64,000 nucleotides of DNA. It comes from CAXTSE01 sp035554115 (GTDB taxonomy: Bacteria > Actinomycetota > Actinomycetes > Actinomycetales > Microbacteriaceae). The translations under genes were made by a program, and so were the position numbers. The stretch covers positions 1 through 64,000 of the forward strand of contig DATMIW010000029.1 in NCBI GenBank assembly GCA_035554115.1. Reading direction: 5' to 3'. Shown piece by piece: positions 25,420-34,500 of this stretch. Each line of letters begins with the position of its first letter. Position 1 is the stretch's first letter. The notes beneath the pieces were generated by a model, which saw nothing but the letters and a program-made list of their open reading frames with translations, did no database searches and was not told the origin of the DNA.

Positions 25420-26357
25420 AGCGACCCGAGGGCTTTGATCGAGCACCCGAACCGTCGCGCTCTCGCCCGACCCCACGTGCCGGCAAGCCTGAGAGGACGG
25501 CGAAGCCCGACAAGGCTGCGAGGTCGGAAAAGGCTGCGAAGCCCGACAAGCCTGTCTCGGCACCTCGGCACGGTCCGAGCGCGAAATCGGTGCGTGCGGA
25601 ATTGGCCGCGGCGGAACGTCTCCGCAAGCGGGAAATTCGGAATGAACAACGCCGGTTCACACGGTCATCCCGTCGCCGGAGGATCGCCGTTCTCACGATC
25701 GCTGCGCTGGTTGTGGTGATGATTGCACTGGTTGCCACCGCGGTGTTCTCCCCGCTCCTCGCGCTCCGAGACATCCGAATCGAAGGGGTACGTCAGCTCG
25801 ACGCAGCGGAAGTTCAGAAGGCCGTCGATGGGCAGATGGGAACGCCCCTTGCCCTTCTCGACGAGGGCCGCTTGCGGAGCGAGCTGTCGAAGTTCCGCCT
25901 GATTCGCAGCTACACGACCGAGCTCGTTCCGCCAGATGGCCTCGTGATCCACATTGTCGAGCGCTCGGCGATTGGCGTGGTTGCGGCCGAAGACGGATTC
26001 GACACGGTCGATGCCGCCGGCGTCACTGTCGCCTCGTCGGCGCAGCGTCCGGCGGGCCTCCCGCTCATGGACCTGGGTTCCGCGAAGGTCACTGGCTCAG
26101 CCTTCGCCGCCATGTCTCAGGTGCTTCTCGCGTTGCCGCCGTCTGTTGCGGCTCAGGTGGACACCGTGTCGGCGCGGAGCCGTGACGATGTGACTCTCGT
26201 CCTGGCCGGGTCCGATCAGCGCGTCGTATGGGGTGGACCGGAGGACTCGTCCTGCAAAGCGACAACCTTGGGGCTCTTGGTGAAGCTCTACTCCTCGAGC
26301 GGTGCGGGGGCATATGACGTCTCGTCATGCGGTCACGCCGTGTGGCGCGCCGACTGA
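25416..26357 (+). CDS. ftsQ: Cell division protein FtsQ (DivIB)
   Basis: This bitopic divisome protein of 313 residues has a long basic cytoplasmic region of about 85 residues with Lys/Pro/Ala repeats, including two copies of AKPDK. A membrane helix (about 89-111) and a POTRA domain (LLALRDIRIEGVRQLDAAEVQKAV in outline) follow, then the FtsQ domain. It scaffolds FtsL and FtsB. It starts in a 4-nt overlap with murC and ends 141 bases before ftsZ, a gap that contains a dyad. Confidence 0.9.
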   Translation: MKRPEGFDRAPEPSRSRPTPRAGKPERTAKPDKAARSEKAAKPDKPVSAPRHGPSAKSVRAELAAAERLRKREIRNEQRRFTRSSRRRRIAVLTIAALVVVMIALVATAVFSPLLALRDIRIEGVRQLDAAEVQKAVDGQMGTPLALLDEGRLRSELSKFRLIRSYTTELVPPDGLVIHIVERSAIGVVAAEDGFDTVDAAGVTVASSAQRPAGLPLMDLGSAKVTGSAFAAMSQVLLALPPSVAAQVDTVSARSRDDVTLVLAGSDQRVVWGGPEDSSCKATTLGLLVKLYSSSGAGAYDVSSCGHAVWRAD

Positions 26358-26448
26358 TCGAGCGACACGCGCGTCAGCCTGCACGACGGATCGCGGAGGC
26401 GACCGTACCGTGAGGAACGAACCAGGGTGCTGAGAAAGTCTCTAAACT

Positions 26449-26463
26449 TCAACCTTAGGTTGA
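26449..26463. promoter_or_regulatory. Perfect dyad TCAACCT-T-AGGTTGA upstream of ftsZ
   Basis: A 7-bp perfect inverted repeat with a single central base (26449-26463) lies 36 bases before the ftsZ start. The flanking bases TAAACT and GAGACTTTT are A/T-rich against the GC-rich background. The shape resembles operators of MerR/SoxR-type or other dimeric regulators and could overlap the ftsZ promoter. The regulator is not identified. Confidence 0.6.
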
Positions 26464-26498
26464 GACTTTTCACCCGCAGGCATTGACGGAGGCCGGAC

Positions 26499-27647
26499 GT
26501 GACATCGAACCAGAACTACCTCGCCGTAATCAAGGTTGTGGGTATCGGTGGCGGCGGTGTCAACGCCGTCAATCGCATGATCGAACTCGGCCTTCGCGGG
26601 GTCGAGTTCATCGCGATCAACACAGATGCCCAGGCACTGCTGATGAGCGACGCCGACGTCAAGCTGGACGTCGGACGAGAGCTCACACGCGGCCTGGGTG
26701 CCGGCGCTGACCCCGAGGTGGGCCGCCGCGCCGCTGAGGATCATGCAGAAGAGATCGAAGAGGCTCTCGCGGGTGCAGACATGGTCTTCGTGACCGCTGG
26801 AGAGGGCGGTGGCACGGGAACCGGTGGCGCCCCCGTCGTTGCGCGCATTGCCAAGTCGATCGGCGCACTGACCATCGGTGTCGTCACGAAACCGTTCGGA
26901 TTCGAGGGCAAGCGTCGTTCATCGCAGGCCGAAGTCGGCGTCGCGACCCTCAAGAACGAGGTCGACACCCTCATCGTGGTTCCCAACGACCGCCTGCTCG
27001 AGATCAGCGACCGAAGCATCAGCATGCTCGAGGCGTTCTCGACAGCCGACCAGGTCCTCCTCGCGGGTGTTCAGGGAATCACCGACCTCATCACCACGCC
27101 GGGACTCATCAACCTCGACTTCGCCGACGTCAAGTCGGTCATGTCCGGAGCCGGATCCGCCCTTATGGGGATCGGCGCCAGTCGCGGTGCAGACCGGGCG
27201 ATCAAGGCAGCGGAACTCGCCGTCGCGAGTCCCCTCCTCGAGGCGAGCATTGATGGAGCGCATGGCGTTCTGCTCTCGATTCAGGGCGGGTCGAACCTCG
27301 GCATCTTCGAGATCAACGATGCGGCTCGACTCGTGCAAGAGGCCGTGCACCCGGAGGCGAACATCATCTTCGGCGCCGTGATCGATGACACTCTCGGAGA
27401 CGAAGTTCGCGTCACCGTTATTGCGGCCGGTTTCGATGGTGGCGAGCCCGTCGTGAGGCCCGACCATGAGCGTCGTAGCTCGTTCATCGATGCCCCCGCT
27501 CCGGCGTTCCCTGCTGCGGCGGACACGTCAACGACTGACGCGACCGGTGGCTGGTCAGCCGAGCCGATCGCTCCCGCTGCCGCCGCCATCGATCGGGACT
27601 TCGATGACGAGTCCGACCTCGATGTCCCTGATTTCTTGCGTGGATGA
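26499..27647 (+). CDS. ftsZ: Cell division GTPase FtsZ
   Basis: This tubulin-like GTPase forms the division ring. Of 382 residues, the GTP-binding parts are VVGIGGGGVNAVNRMIE, NTDAQAL and the tubulin signature GEGGGTGTGGAP, with the T7-loop region near residue 206 (NLDFADVKSVM). A variable acidic linker leads to the conserved C-terminal peptide ending DLDVPDFLRG, which binds SepF and other partners. GTG at 26499 has GGAGG 6 nt upstream. The 8 nt at its end overlap yggS. Confidence 0.97.
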   Translation: MTSNQNYLAVIKVVGIGGGGVNAVNRMIELGLRGVEFIAINTDAQALLMSDADVKLDVGRELTRGLGAGADPEVGRRAAEDHAEEIEEALAGADMVFVTAGEGGGTGTGGAPVVARIAKSIGALTIGVVTKPFGFEGKRRSSQAEVGVATLKNEVDTLIVVPNDRLLEISDRSISMLEAFSTADQVLLAGVQGITDLITTPGLINLDFADVKSVMSGAGSALMGIGASRGADRAIKAAELAVASPLLEASIDGAHGVLLSIQGGSNLGIFEINDAARLVQEAVHPEANIIFGAVIDDTLGDEVRVTVIAAGFDGGEPVVRPDHERRSSFIDAPAPAFPAAADTSTTDATGGWSAEPIAPAAAAIDRDFDDESDLDVPDFLRG

Positions 27648-28326
27648 GAGCCTCCGCTCCCGTCTTGCGGAGGTCGATTCGCGTATTGCTGACGCCGCAC
27701 GGGCAGCAGATCGCAACCCGGCTGATCTGACTCGTATCGTCATTACGAAATTTCACCCCGCGTCTCTCGTTCGTGATCTTGTCGAACTCGGTGTCCGCGA
27801 TGTCGGCGAGAACCGTCATCAGGAAGCGTCTGCCAAAGCCACTGAGCTGGCAGATCTGACTGAGCTGAACTGGCACTTCGTCGGCCAGCTGCAGAGCAAT
27901 AAGGCCCGTGCGGTCCGCGAATACGCCCGTGCGGTCCATTCCGTGGACCGCACGTCGCTGGTCTCTGCTCTTGCCGCTCGTCCGGGTGATGCGCGCACCG
28001 TCGATGTCTTTCTCGAACTCAATCTGACCGACGATCCCGGTCGCGGGGGAGTCGCCCCGGCCGATGCGGAACGTCTCGCCGACGCCGTTCTCGCAGCCAA
28101 AGGACTCCGCCTGCGCGGAGTGATGGCCGTGGCTCCTCTCGAAGGGGATCCGCAAGCCGCGTTCGCGAAGGTCCGGTCTGTTTCGGAGCGGATCCGCTTG
28201 CTCGATCCGACGGCCACGGCAATCTCGGCCGGAATGTCCGGCGATTTCCCCGAGGCGATTCGTGAAGGCGCGACACACCTGCGCATCGGCACGGCAATCA
28301 CGGGAAAGCGACCAAGTGGCGGTTAA
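27640..28326 (+). CDS. YggS-family pyridoxal phosphate homeostasis protein
   Basis: This PLP-binding alanine-racemase-fold protein (COG0325) keeps free PLP and amino acid pools in balance; it has no known catalytic reaction. The 228 residues contain VITKFHPASLVRDLVELG with the likely PLP lysine (VTK is usual, ITK here), VGENRHQEA, WHFVGQLQSNKA and the C-terminal SAGMSGDFPEAIREGATHLRIG (in outline). The start was placed at GTG 27640 to match family N-termini; ATG at 27622 is possible. The laccase-like yfiH gene often found between ftsZ and yggS is absent. Confidence 0.88.
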   Translation: MDESLRSRLAEVDSRIADAARAADRNPADLTRIVITKFHPASLVRDLVELGVRDVGENRHQEASAKATELADLTELNWHFVGQLQSNKARAVREYARAVHSVDRTSLVSALAARPGDARTVDVFLELNLTDDPGRGGVAPADAERLADAVLAAKGLRLRGVMAVAPLEGDPQAAFAKVRSVSERIRLLDPTATAISAGMSGDFPEAIREGATHLRIGTAITGKRPSGG

Positions 28327-28365
28327 TGTCGCACATGAAGGTTTCGATTCCTCGGAGGATGAACA

Positions 28366-28827
28366 ATGGCGAACCCGCTGCGTAAGACGATGGTGTACCT
28401 AGGTCTGGCCGACGAAGAATACGATGACGCTGCACCGTCGGCTCCTGTGTCGCAGGTGCCTGCCCCGACGACCGGAACGCGTGCACCCGTGACGCCTCTG
28501 CGTCGCCCTGCGTCGCCCCGCGTTCACGCCGCGACACCGGCGGGCATGAATGAGATCCTCACAGTGCATCCGCGTCAGTATCGCGACGCGCAGGTGATCG
28601 CTCAGACATTCCGGGAGGGTGTCCCGGTGATCATGAATCTCTCCGAAATGTCCGAGCCCGATGCACGTCGACTCATCGACTTCGCGAGTGGCTTGGCCGA
28701 AGGTCTGTACGGCAAGATCGAGCGTGTTACGGGCAAGGTTTTCCTGCTGTCTCCCGAGCATGTTGCGGTCAGTGGCGAGCAGGCCGAGCGTGAATCGGAT
28801 GTCGACGCAGGCTTCTTCGGCGACTAA
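28366..28827 (+). CDS. sepF: Cell division protein SepF
   Basis: SepF tethers FtsZ to the membrane and is the main FtsZ anchor in Actinobacteria. The protein has 153 residues. The N-terminal amphipathic membrane-binding segment is MANPLRKTMVYLGLADEEY. A Pro/Ala linker follows, and then the SepF domain (ILTVHPRQYRDAQVIAQTFR, GVPVIMNLSEM, FASGLAEGLYGKIERVTGKV, each read in pieces). ATG at 28366 has GGAGG 8 nt upstream. It precedes divIVA without an intervening yggT. Confidence 0.93.
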   Translation: MANPLRKTMVYLGLADEEYDDAAPSAPVSQVPAPTTGTRAPVTPLRRPASPRVHAATPAGMNEILTVHPRQYRDAQVIAQTFREGVPVIMNLSEMSEPDARRLIDFASGLAEGLYGKIERVTGKVFLLSPEHVAVSGEQAERESDVDAGFFGD

Positions 28828-28835
28828 CGGCTTCA

Positions 28836-28931
28836 CGGCGTCATATGACGCCGACGCGCACTAACCCGGGAAAGCTCGGGGTATTCCCCGACGACGGGAT
28901 GTACTCTGGGGTTTTCACCCACCCGGGGTGA
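28836..28931. promoter_or_regulatory. Three successive inverted repeats upstream of divIVA
   Basis: The 169-base gap between sepF and divIVA has a perfect 18-bp palindrome CGGCGTCATATGACGCCG (28836-28853), a 6-bp stem TCGGGG/CCCCGA with loop TATT (28876-28891), and TCACCC/GGGTGA with a 5-base spacer (28915-28931). None has a T tract. They may be operators or a structured leader for divIVA expression. No small gene is seen here. Confidence 0.5.
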
Positions 28932-28996
28932 GCCCGACATTTTGCTGGCGTTTGACGCGCAGCGTATCCAATCAGGAAGTCGACGAGGTGGTTTCT

Positions 28997-30070
28997 ATGG
29001 CCCTGACGCCGGAAGACGTGGTCAACAAGCGTTTCAACCCGACCAAGTTCCGTGAGGGCTATGACCAAGACGAGGTCGATGACTTCCTCGACGAGGTCGT
29101 TGTGGAACTGCGCAACCTCAATCAGCAGAACGCAGATTTGCGTCAGCGGCTCGCGCAGAGCGAGAGCCACGCTGTCGAAGCGGGCAGCGGCGCTCCGGCT
29201 GCTGCTGCAGCTCCAGTGGCTGCGCCCGCACCAGCAGCCGCATTCGCTCCGACAACGCCAGCCGATCAAAGCGCCGCAGACGCCGGCAACACGAACGACC
29301 TTCTCCAGCTCGCGCGCCGCCTGCACGAGGCACACGTCCGCGAAGGCATGGAAAAGCGCGATGCCTTGATCGCAGAGGGTCATGCCACCGCCGCTCGACT
29401 GGTCTCCGAATCGGAAGAGGCCCAGCGGGCTGCTGCCGAGGCGGCGGAAAAGGCTCGTGCAGCGGCTGAAGTCGCCGAGCAGGAGCGCGTGACTGCCGCT
29501 GCTGCTGCCGAAAAAGAACGCACTGAAGCTGCTGCGGCTGCTGAGAAGCAACGCGCAGAAGTTGCCGCGAATGCCGAGCGCGAGCGTCTCGCAGCGGTGG
29601 CGCGGGCCGAGCAAGAGCATCGTCAGAAGGTCGCCGCGCTTCAACAGGAGCGCGCCGGCATTGAGCGCCAGGTTGACGAGTTGCGGGCATTCGAACGTGA
29701 ATATCGCGAGCAGCTCAAGGACTACATCCAGGGCCAACTGCGCGAACTCGAGACAACGGCTACCGGCGCCAGCGCTTCGACCGCCGCTCCTTCCGAGAAG
29801 AAGGGTCCCGCAAACGCCTCTCAGTCCCCGTCAAGTCAGGCCCCGTCAGCTCAGGAACATGCACGGGTCCACGCCGGCGCCGCACCCGCGCAGGCAGGGC
29901 AAACCGCTACGGACAGGACCTCCGCTTCGCCGCAGACAGGTGCTCCGGCGAACGAGGAGCCTGTGGGCGCATCGCAGGCCCCGACAGCCGCATACACGGG
30001 CCCGAAGGCGAGCGACTCATCGACATTCCCGCAGCCTCCTCAGCACCCGGGCTTTGCCGCCGGAAACTGA
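28997..30070 (+). CDS. divIVA: DivIVA / Wag31-type polar growth protein
   Basis: This coiled-coil protein marks curved membrane and cell poles and directs polar wall synthesis in Actinobacteria. The membrane-binding N-terminal domain is MALTPEDVVNKRFNPTKFRE followed by DQDEVDDFLDEVV. An Ala/Pro linker leads to a long Ala/Glu/Arg coiled coil (about 120-250, with EAAAAAEKQRAEVAANAER-like heptads), and the last 100 residues are a Ser/Pro/Gln/Ala-rich tail. At 357 residues it is longer than mycobacterial Wag31. ATG at 28997 has GAGGTGG upstream. Confidence 0.92.
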   Translation: MALTPEDVVNKRFNPTKFREGYDQDEVDDFLDEVVVELRNLNQQNADLRQRLAQSESHAVEAGSGAPAAAAAPVAAPAPAAAFAPTTPADQSAADAGNTNDLLQLARRLHEAHVREGMEKRDALIAEGHATAARLVSESEEAQRAAAEAAEKARAAAEVAEQERVTAAAAAEKERTEAAAAAEKQRAEVAANAERERLAAVARAEQEHRQKVAALQQERAGIERQVDELRAFEREYREQLKDYIQGQLRELETTATGASASTAAPSEKKGPANASQSPSSQAPSAQEHARVHAGAAPAQAGQTATDRTSASPQTGAPANEEPVGASQAPTAAYTGPKASDSSTFPQPPQHPGFAAGN

Positions 30071-30626
30071 GCCGAGCGCGTCGGAAGGCGGGCGCCGAGG
30101 GCGCCTCAGTGCGCGAGCCCTCACGCTCCTTGCCGCCGTCGCAATTGTGCTCTATTGCATCGATCAGGCAACGAAATATCTGATTGCCGAGAACCTTCAC
30201 CAGGGTGACGTTGTTCCGGTGCTCGGCCAGTTCGTTCAGCTGCATTTCGTCACGAACTCAGGTGCTGCCTTCTCGCTGGGAAGCGGGTTTACCTGGATTC
30301 TTTCGATCGTGGCTGTTGCAGCAATAGTTGTGATCGTCGTCTTGGCTCCCCGTATCCGCTCCTTTGGATGGGCAGCGATGTTCGGCCTCCTCCTGGGCGG
30401 AGCAGTCGGCAATGCGACGGACCGCCTCTTTCGGGAACCAGGGTTCGGAACGGGGCACGTCGTCGACTTCCTGCAGATCTACGGTTTCCCGGCGATTTTC
30501 AACGTTGCGGATATCGGGGTGACGTCGGCGATGGCACTCTTTGTGATCCTGACCCTTCGCGGGGTGTCGCTCGGCGGCACTCGCACGCCGCTGATCAAAA
30601 CCACTCCGACCGCCGGCGCGTCCTGA
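30054..30626 (+). CDS. lspA: Lipoprotein signal peptidase
   Basis: Signal peptidase II cleaves prolipoproteins after diacylglyceryl modification. Of about 190 residues, four are membrane helices. The catalytic aspartates are Asp123 in GNATDRLF and Asp153 in FNVADIG. The start is uncertain. The only start codon before the first helix is a TTG at 30054, which overlaps the divIVA end by 17 nt and lacks a good Shine-Dalgarno, so translation may depend on coupling. The stop and the next start share one base (TGATG). Confidence 0.88.
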   Translation: MPPETEPSASEGGRRGRLSARALTLLAAVAIVLYCIDQATKYLIAENLHQGDVVPVLGQFVQLHFVTNSGAAFSLGSGFTWILSIVAVAAIVVIVVLAPRIRSFGWAAMFGLLLGGAVGNATDRLFREPGFGTGHVVDFLQIYGFPAIFNVADIGVTSAMALFVILTLRGVSLGGTRTPLIKTTPTAGAS

Positions 30627-31546
30627 TGGAATCGCGAGGTGTACCGGTGCCAGACGGGCTCGCAGGGGAACGCGCCGACGCCGCCGTGGCCAAGCTCCTG
30701 GGTTTCTCCCGAACCTTCGCCGTTGAAGTGATCGAATCGGGTGGTGCGGTGCTCGACGGTGTCGTCCTCGGCAAGTCCGACCGTCTCACCGCGGGGGCGT
30801 GGCTCGAGGTGAGCTGGACCCCCAAGGGCGGCCCGGTCATCGTGCCAGTCAAAGTACCCGGCTTCGATGTCGTCTATGACGATGACGATGTCGTGGTCAT
30901 CGACAAGCCTGTCGGTGTCGCGGCGCATCCCGCATCCGGATGGGACGGGCCGACAGTTCTCGGAGCGCTTGCAGGTGCGGGCTTTCGCATCAGCACCTCG
31001 GGAGCTGCCGAGCGTGCGGGAATTGTTCACCGTCTCGACGTCGGAACAAGCGGCCTCATGGTTGTCGCGAAGAGCGAACGCGCCTACACCGAGTTGAAGC
31101 GTCAGTTCCATGACCGTGAGGTCAGCAAGATCTACCACGCAGTGGTGCAGGGGCATCCCGACCCGTTCTCGGGGACCATCGACGCGCCGATCGGTCGGCA
31201 CCCCAGTTCGGCGTGGAAATTTGCCGTCACGGCCGACGGGAAGCCGAGCGTCACGCATTACGACACCCTCGAGGCGATGCGCAGCGCGACCCTGCTGGAA
31301 GTTCACCTCGAGACCGGCCGCACCCACCAGATCCGGGTGCATATGGCGGCGCAACGACACCCGTGCGTCGGTGATTTGCTGTATGGAGCGGACCCTACGG
31401 TCGCGGCCCGTCTCGGCCTCACGCGCCAGTGGCTGCATGCCACGCGCCTGGGTTTCCGGCATCCTGGAAGTGGGGAGCAGATCGAGTTCTCAACCGACTA
31501 TCCGGACGACCTCGAACATGCACTCGAGGTGCTTCGAGCGGATTAG
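30626..31546 (+). CDS. RluA-family pseudouridine synthase
   Basis: This enzyme isomerises uridine to pseudouridine in rRNA or tRNA. The protein has 306 residues. An S4-like RNA-binding domain at the N-terminus (RADAAVAKLLGFSRTFAVEVI) is followed by the catalytic domain with GIVHRLDVGTSGLMVVAKS, whose Asp is the nucleophile, and ETGRTHQIRVHMAA near the end. The combination of S4 domain and HRLD motif fits RluD, but the target uridines cannot be told from sequence. It lies between lspA and dnaE, a common actinobacterial order. Confidence 0.9.
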   Translation: MESRGVPVPDGLAGERADAAVAKLLGFSRTFAVEVIESGGAVLDGVVLGKSDRLTAGAWLEVSWTPKGGPVIVPVKVPGFDVVYDDDDVVVIDKPVGVAAHPASGWDGPTVLGALAGAGFRISTSGAAERAGIVHRLDVGTSGLMVVAKSERAYTELKRQFHDREVSKIYHAVVQGHPDPFSGTIDAPIGRHPSSAWKFAVTADGKPSVTHYDTLEAMRSATLLEVHLETGRTHQIRVHMAAQRHPCVGDLLYGADPTVAARLGLTRQWLHATRLGFRHPGSGEQIEFSTDYPDDLEHALEVLRAD

Positions 31547-31571
31547 TCTGGACCTCGACCCCGGAGAGATT

Positions 31572-34500
31572 TTGGCCGCGAACGATTCATTCGTGCATCT
31601 GCACGTTCACAGCGAGTATTCGATGCTCGACGGTGCAGCGCGGGTCACGGACCTCATGCAGGCCGTTGTCGAGCAGGGGATGCCCGCCGTGGCAATCACC
31701 GACCACGGCAACAACTTCGGAGCTTTCGACTTCTGGTCCAAGGCGCGCGCCGCTGGCGTGAAGCCGATCATCGGCACCGAGGCCTACCTCACGCCGCGCA
31801 CGCATCGCACCGAGAAGACCCGCGTCAAATGGGGCAACGGCGGTGAAGACGATGTCTCGGGCTCCGGCGCCTACACGCATATGACGCTCCTGGCCGAGAC
31901 GACCGAGGGCATGCACAATCTGTTCCGCATGTCGTCTCTCGCGTCGACCGAGGGGTACTACTTCAAGCCGCGCATGGACCGCGAGCTTCTGAATCGCTAC
32001 GGCAAGGGCATAATCGCGACGACGGGCTGCCCCAGCGGCGAGGTCCAGACCCGCTTGCGTCTCGGTCAGTACGACGAAGCGGTGAAGGCGGCCGCGGAAT
32101 TCCGCGACATTTTCGGCAAAGAGAACTTCTTCGCCGAGATCATGGATCACGGCCTCGGCATCGAGCGCCGCATCATGTCCGATCTGTTGCGGCTCGCTGA
32201 CGAACTCAAGCTCCCGCTCGTGGCGACCAACGATCTGCACTACACGCACGCTCACGACGCGACGGCGCACGAGATCCTGCTCTGCGTCCAATCCGGTTCG
32301 ACGCTCGCCGACCCCAACCGCTTCAAATTCGATGCGCAAGAGTTCTATCTCAAGACGCCGGCACAGATGCGGCAGGTCTTCAAAGACCACCCCGAGGCGT
32401 GCGACAACACGCTGCTCATCGCCGAGCGCTGCGATGTCGAGTTCAACACCAACGCCAACTACATGCCGCGCTTCCCCGTTCCCGAGGGAGAGAGCGAAGA
32501 CAGCTGGTTCGTCAAAGAGGTCGAGAAGGGGCTGCACGAACGCTATCCGGCCGGCATTCCCGACGATGTGCGCAAGCAGGCCGACTATGAGGTCGACGTC
32601 ATTGTGCAAATGGGATTCCCCGGCTACTTCCTCGTCGTTGCCGACTTCATCAACTGGTCGAAATCCCAGGGCATCCGCGTGGGTCCGGGCCGCGGATCGG
32701 GCGCTGGCTCGATGGCGGCCTATGCGATGAAGATCACGGATCTCGACCCGCTACGCCACGGTCTCATCTTCGAACGGTTCCTCAACCCCGACCGTGTCTC
32801 GATGCCCGACTTCGACGTCGATTTCGACGAACGTCGTCGTGGCGAGGTCATCAAATACGTCACCGAGAAGTACGGCGAAGAGCGCGTCGCCCAGATCGTC
32901 ACCTACGGCACGATCAAGGCCAAGCAGGCTATGAAAGACAGCGCGCGCGTGCTCGGGATGCCGTTCTCGGTGGGCGAGAAACTCACCAAGGCATTCCCGC
33001 CTCCCGTCATGGGCAAAGACATGTCGCTCACCGACGCGACAAACCCGGCCTCCGATCGCTACAAAGAAGCCGCCGACATCCGCGCCCTCGTCGCGAGCGA
33101 TGCCGAGGCCGCGAAGGTCTTCGAAACTGCCCTCGGCATCGAGAACCTCAAGCGGCAGTGGGGCGTGCACGCCGCAGGCGTGATCATGTCGAGCGAGCCG
33201 CTCATCGACATCATCCCGATCATGCGCCGCGAGCAGGACGGCCAGATCGTCACGCAGTTCGATTTCCCGGCGTCCGAGGCCCTCGGCCTCGTCAAGATGG
33301 ACTTCCTCGGCCTGCGCAACCTCACGATCATCGATGACGCCCTCGACAACATCGAAGCCAACCGCGGTCATCGCCCGGTGCTCGAAGACCTGGAACTCGA
33401 CGATCCGGCGGCCTATGAGCTGCTCGGTCGCGGCGACACCCTCGGTGTGTTCCAGCTCGACGGCGGCCCGATGCGGGGCCTTCTGCGCCTCATGAAGCCC
33501 GACAACTTCGAAGACATTTCCGCGGTTATCGCGCTGTACCGTCCGGGCCCGATGGGTGCGAACTCGCACACCAATTACGCCCTGCGAAAGAACGGCTCGC
33601 AGCCGATCGTGCCCATCCATCCGGAGCTCGAAGAATCGCTCCGCGACATTCTCGACACCAGCTATGGCCTGATCATCTACCAGGAGCAGGTGATGGCCAT
33701 CGCGCAGCGGGTGGCCGGATTCTCGCTCGGCCAAGCCGACATTCTGCGTCGCGCAATGGGAAAGAAGAAGAAGTCCGAGCTCGACAAGCAATATGAGGGC
33801 TTCGTCGCCGGTATGAAGCACAACGGCTACAGCGACACAGCGATCAAGACCCTGTGGGACATCCTGCTGCCGTTCTCCGACTACGCCTTCAACAAGGCGC
33901 ATTCGGCGGCCTACGGGGTGCTCAGCTACTGGACGGCCTATCTCAAAGCTCATTACCCCGCGGAATACATGGCGGCTCTCCTCACGAGTGTGGGTGACGC
34001 ACGCGACAAGCTCGCGATCTATCTGAACGAGTGCCGTCGCATGGGGATCAAGGTTCTCGCCCCCGATGTCAATGAGTCGATTGGATACTTCGCGGCAGTC
34101 GGCGACGACATCCGCTTCGGTCTCGGCGCCGTTCGCAACGTCGGATTCGGGGTCGTCGAGCAGATCCGTCAGGCCCGCATCGACAAGGGCGCCTTCACCT
34201 CGTTCCATGACTTTCTGCGCAAGGTGCCGCTGCAGGCGGTCAACAAGCGCCTTATTGAGTCGCTCATCAAGGCCGGAGCCTTCGATTCGCTCGGATCCAC
34301 CCGTCGGGCGCTCATCGAGATCCATGAAGGCGCGGTTGAGCGAGCTGTCAGTGACAAGCGCGCAGAGGCCAACGGCCAGGTGGGATTCGACTTCGACAGC
34401 CTGTGGGACGAACCCGAACACGCGGTCGACTCGGTGCCGGAGCGTCCGGAATGGCCGAAGCGCGAGAAGCTCGCCGCCGAGCGGGACATGCTGGGTCTGT

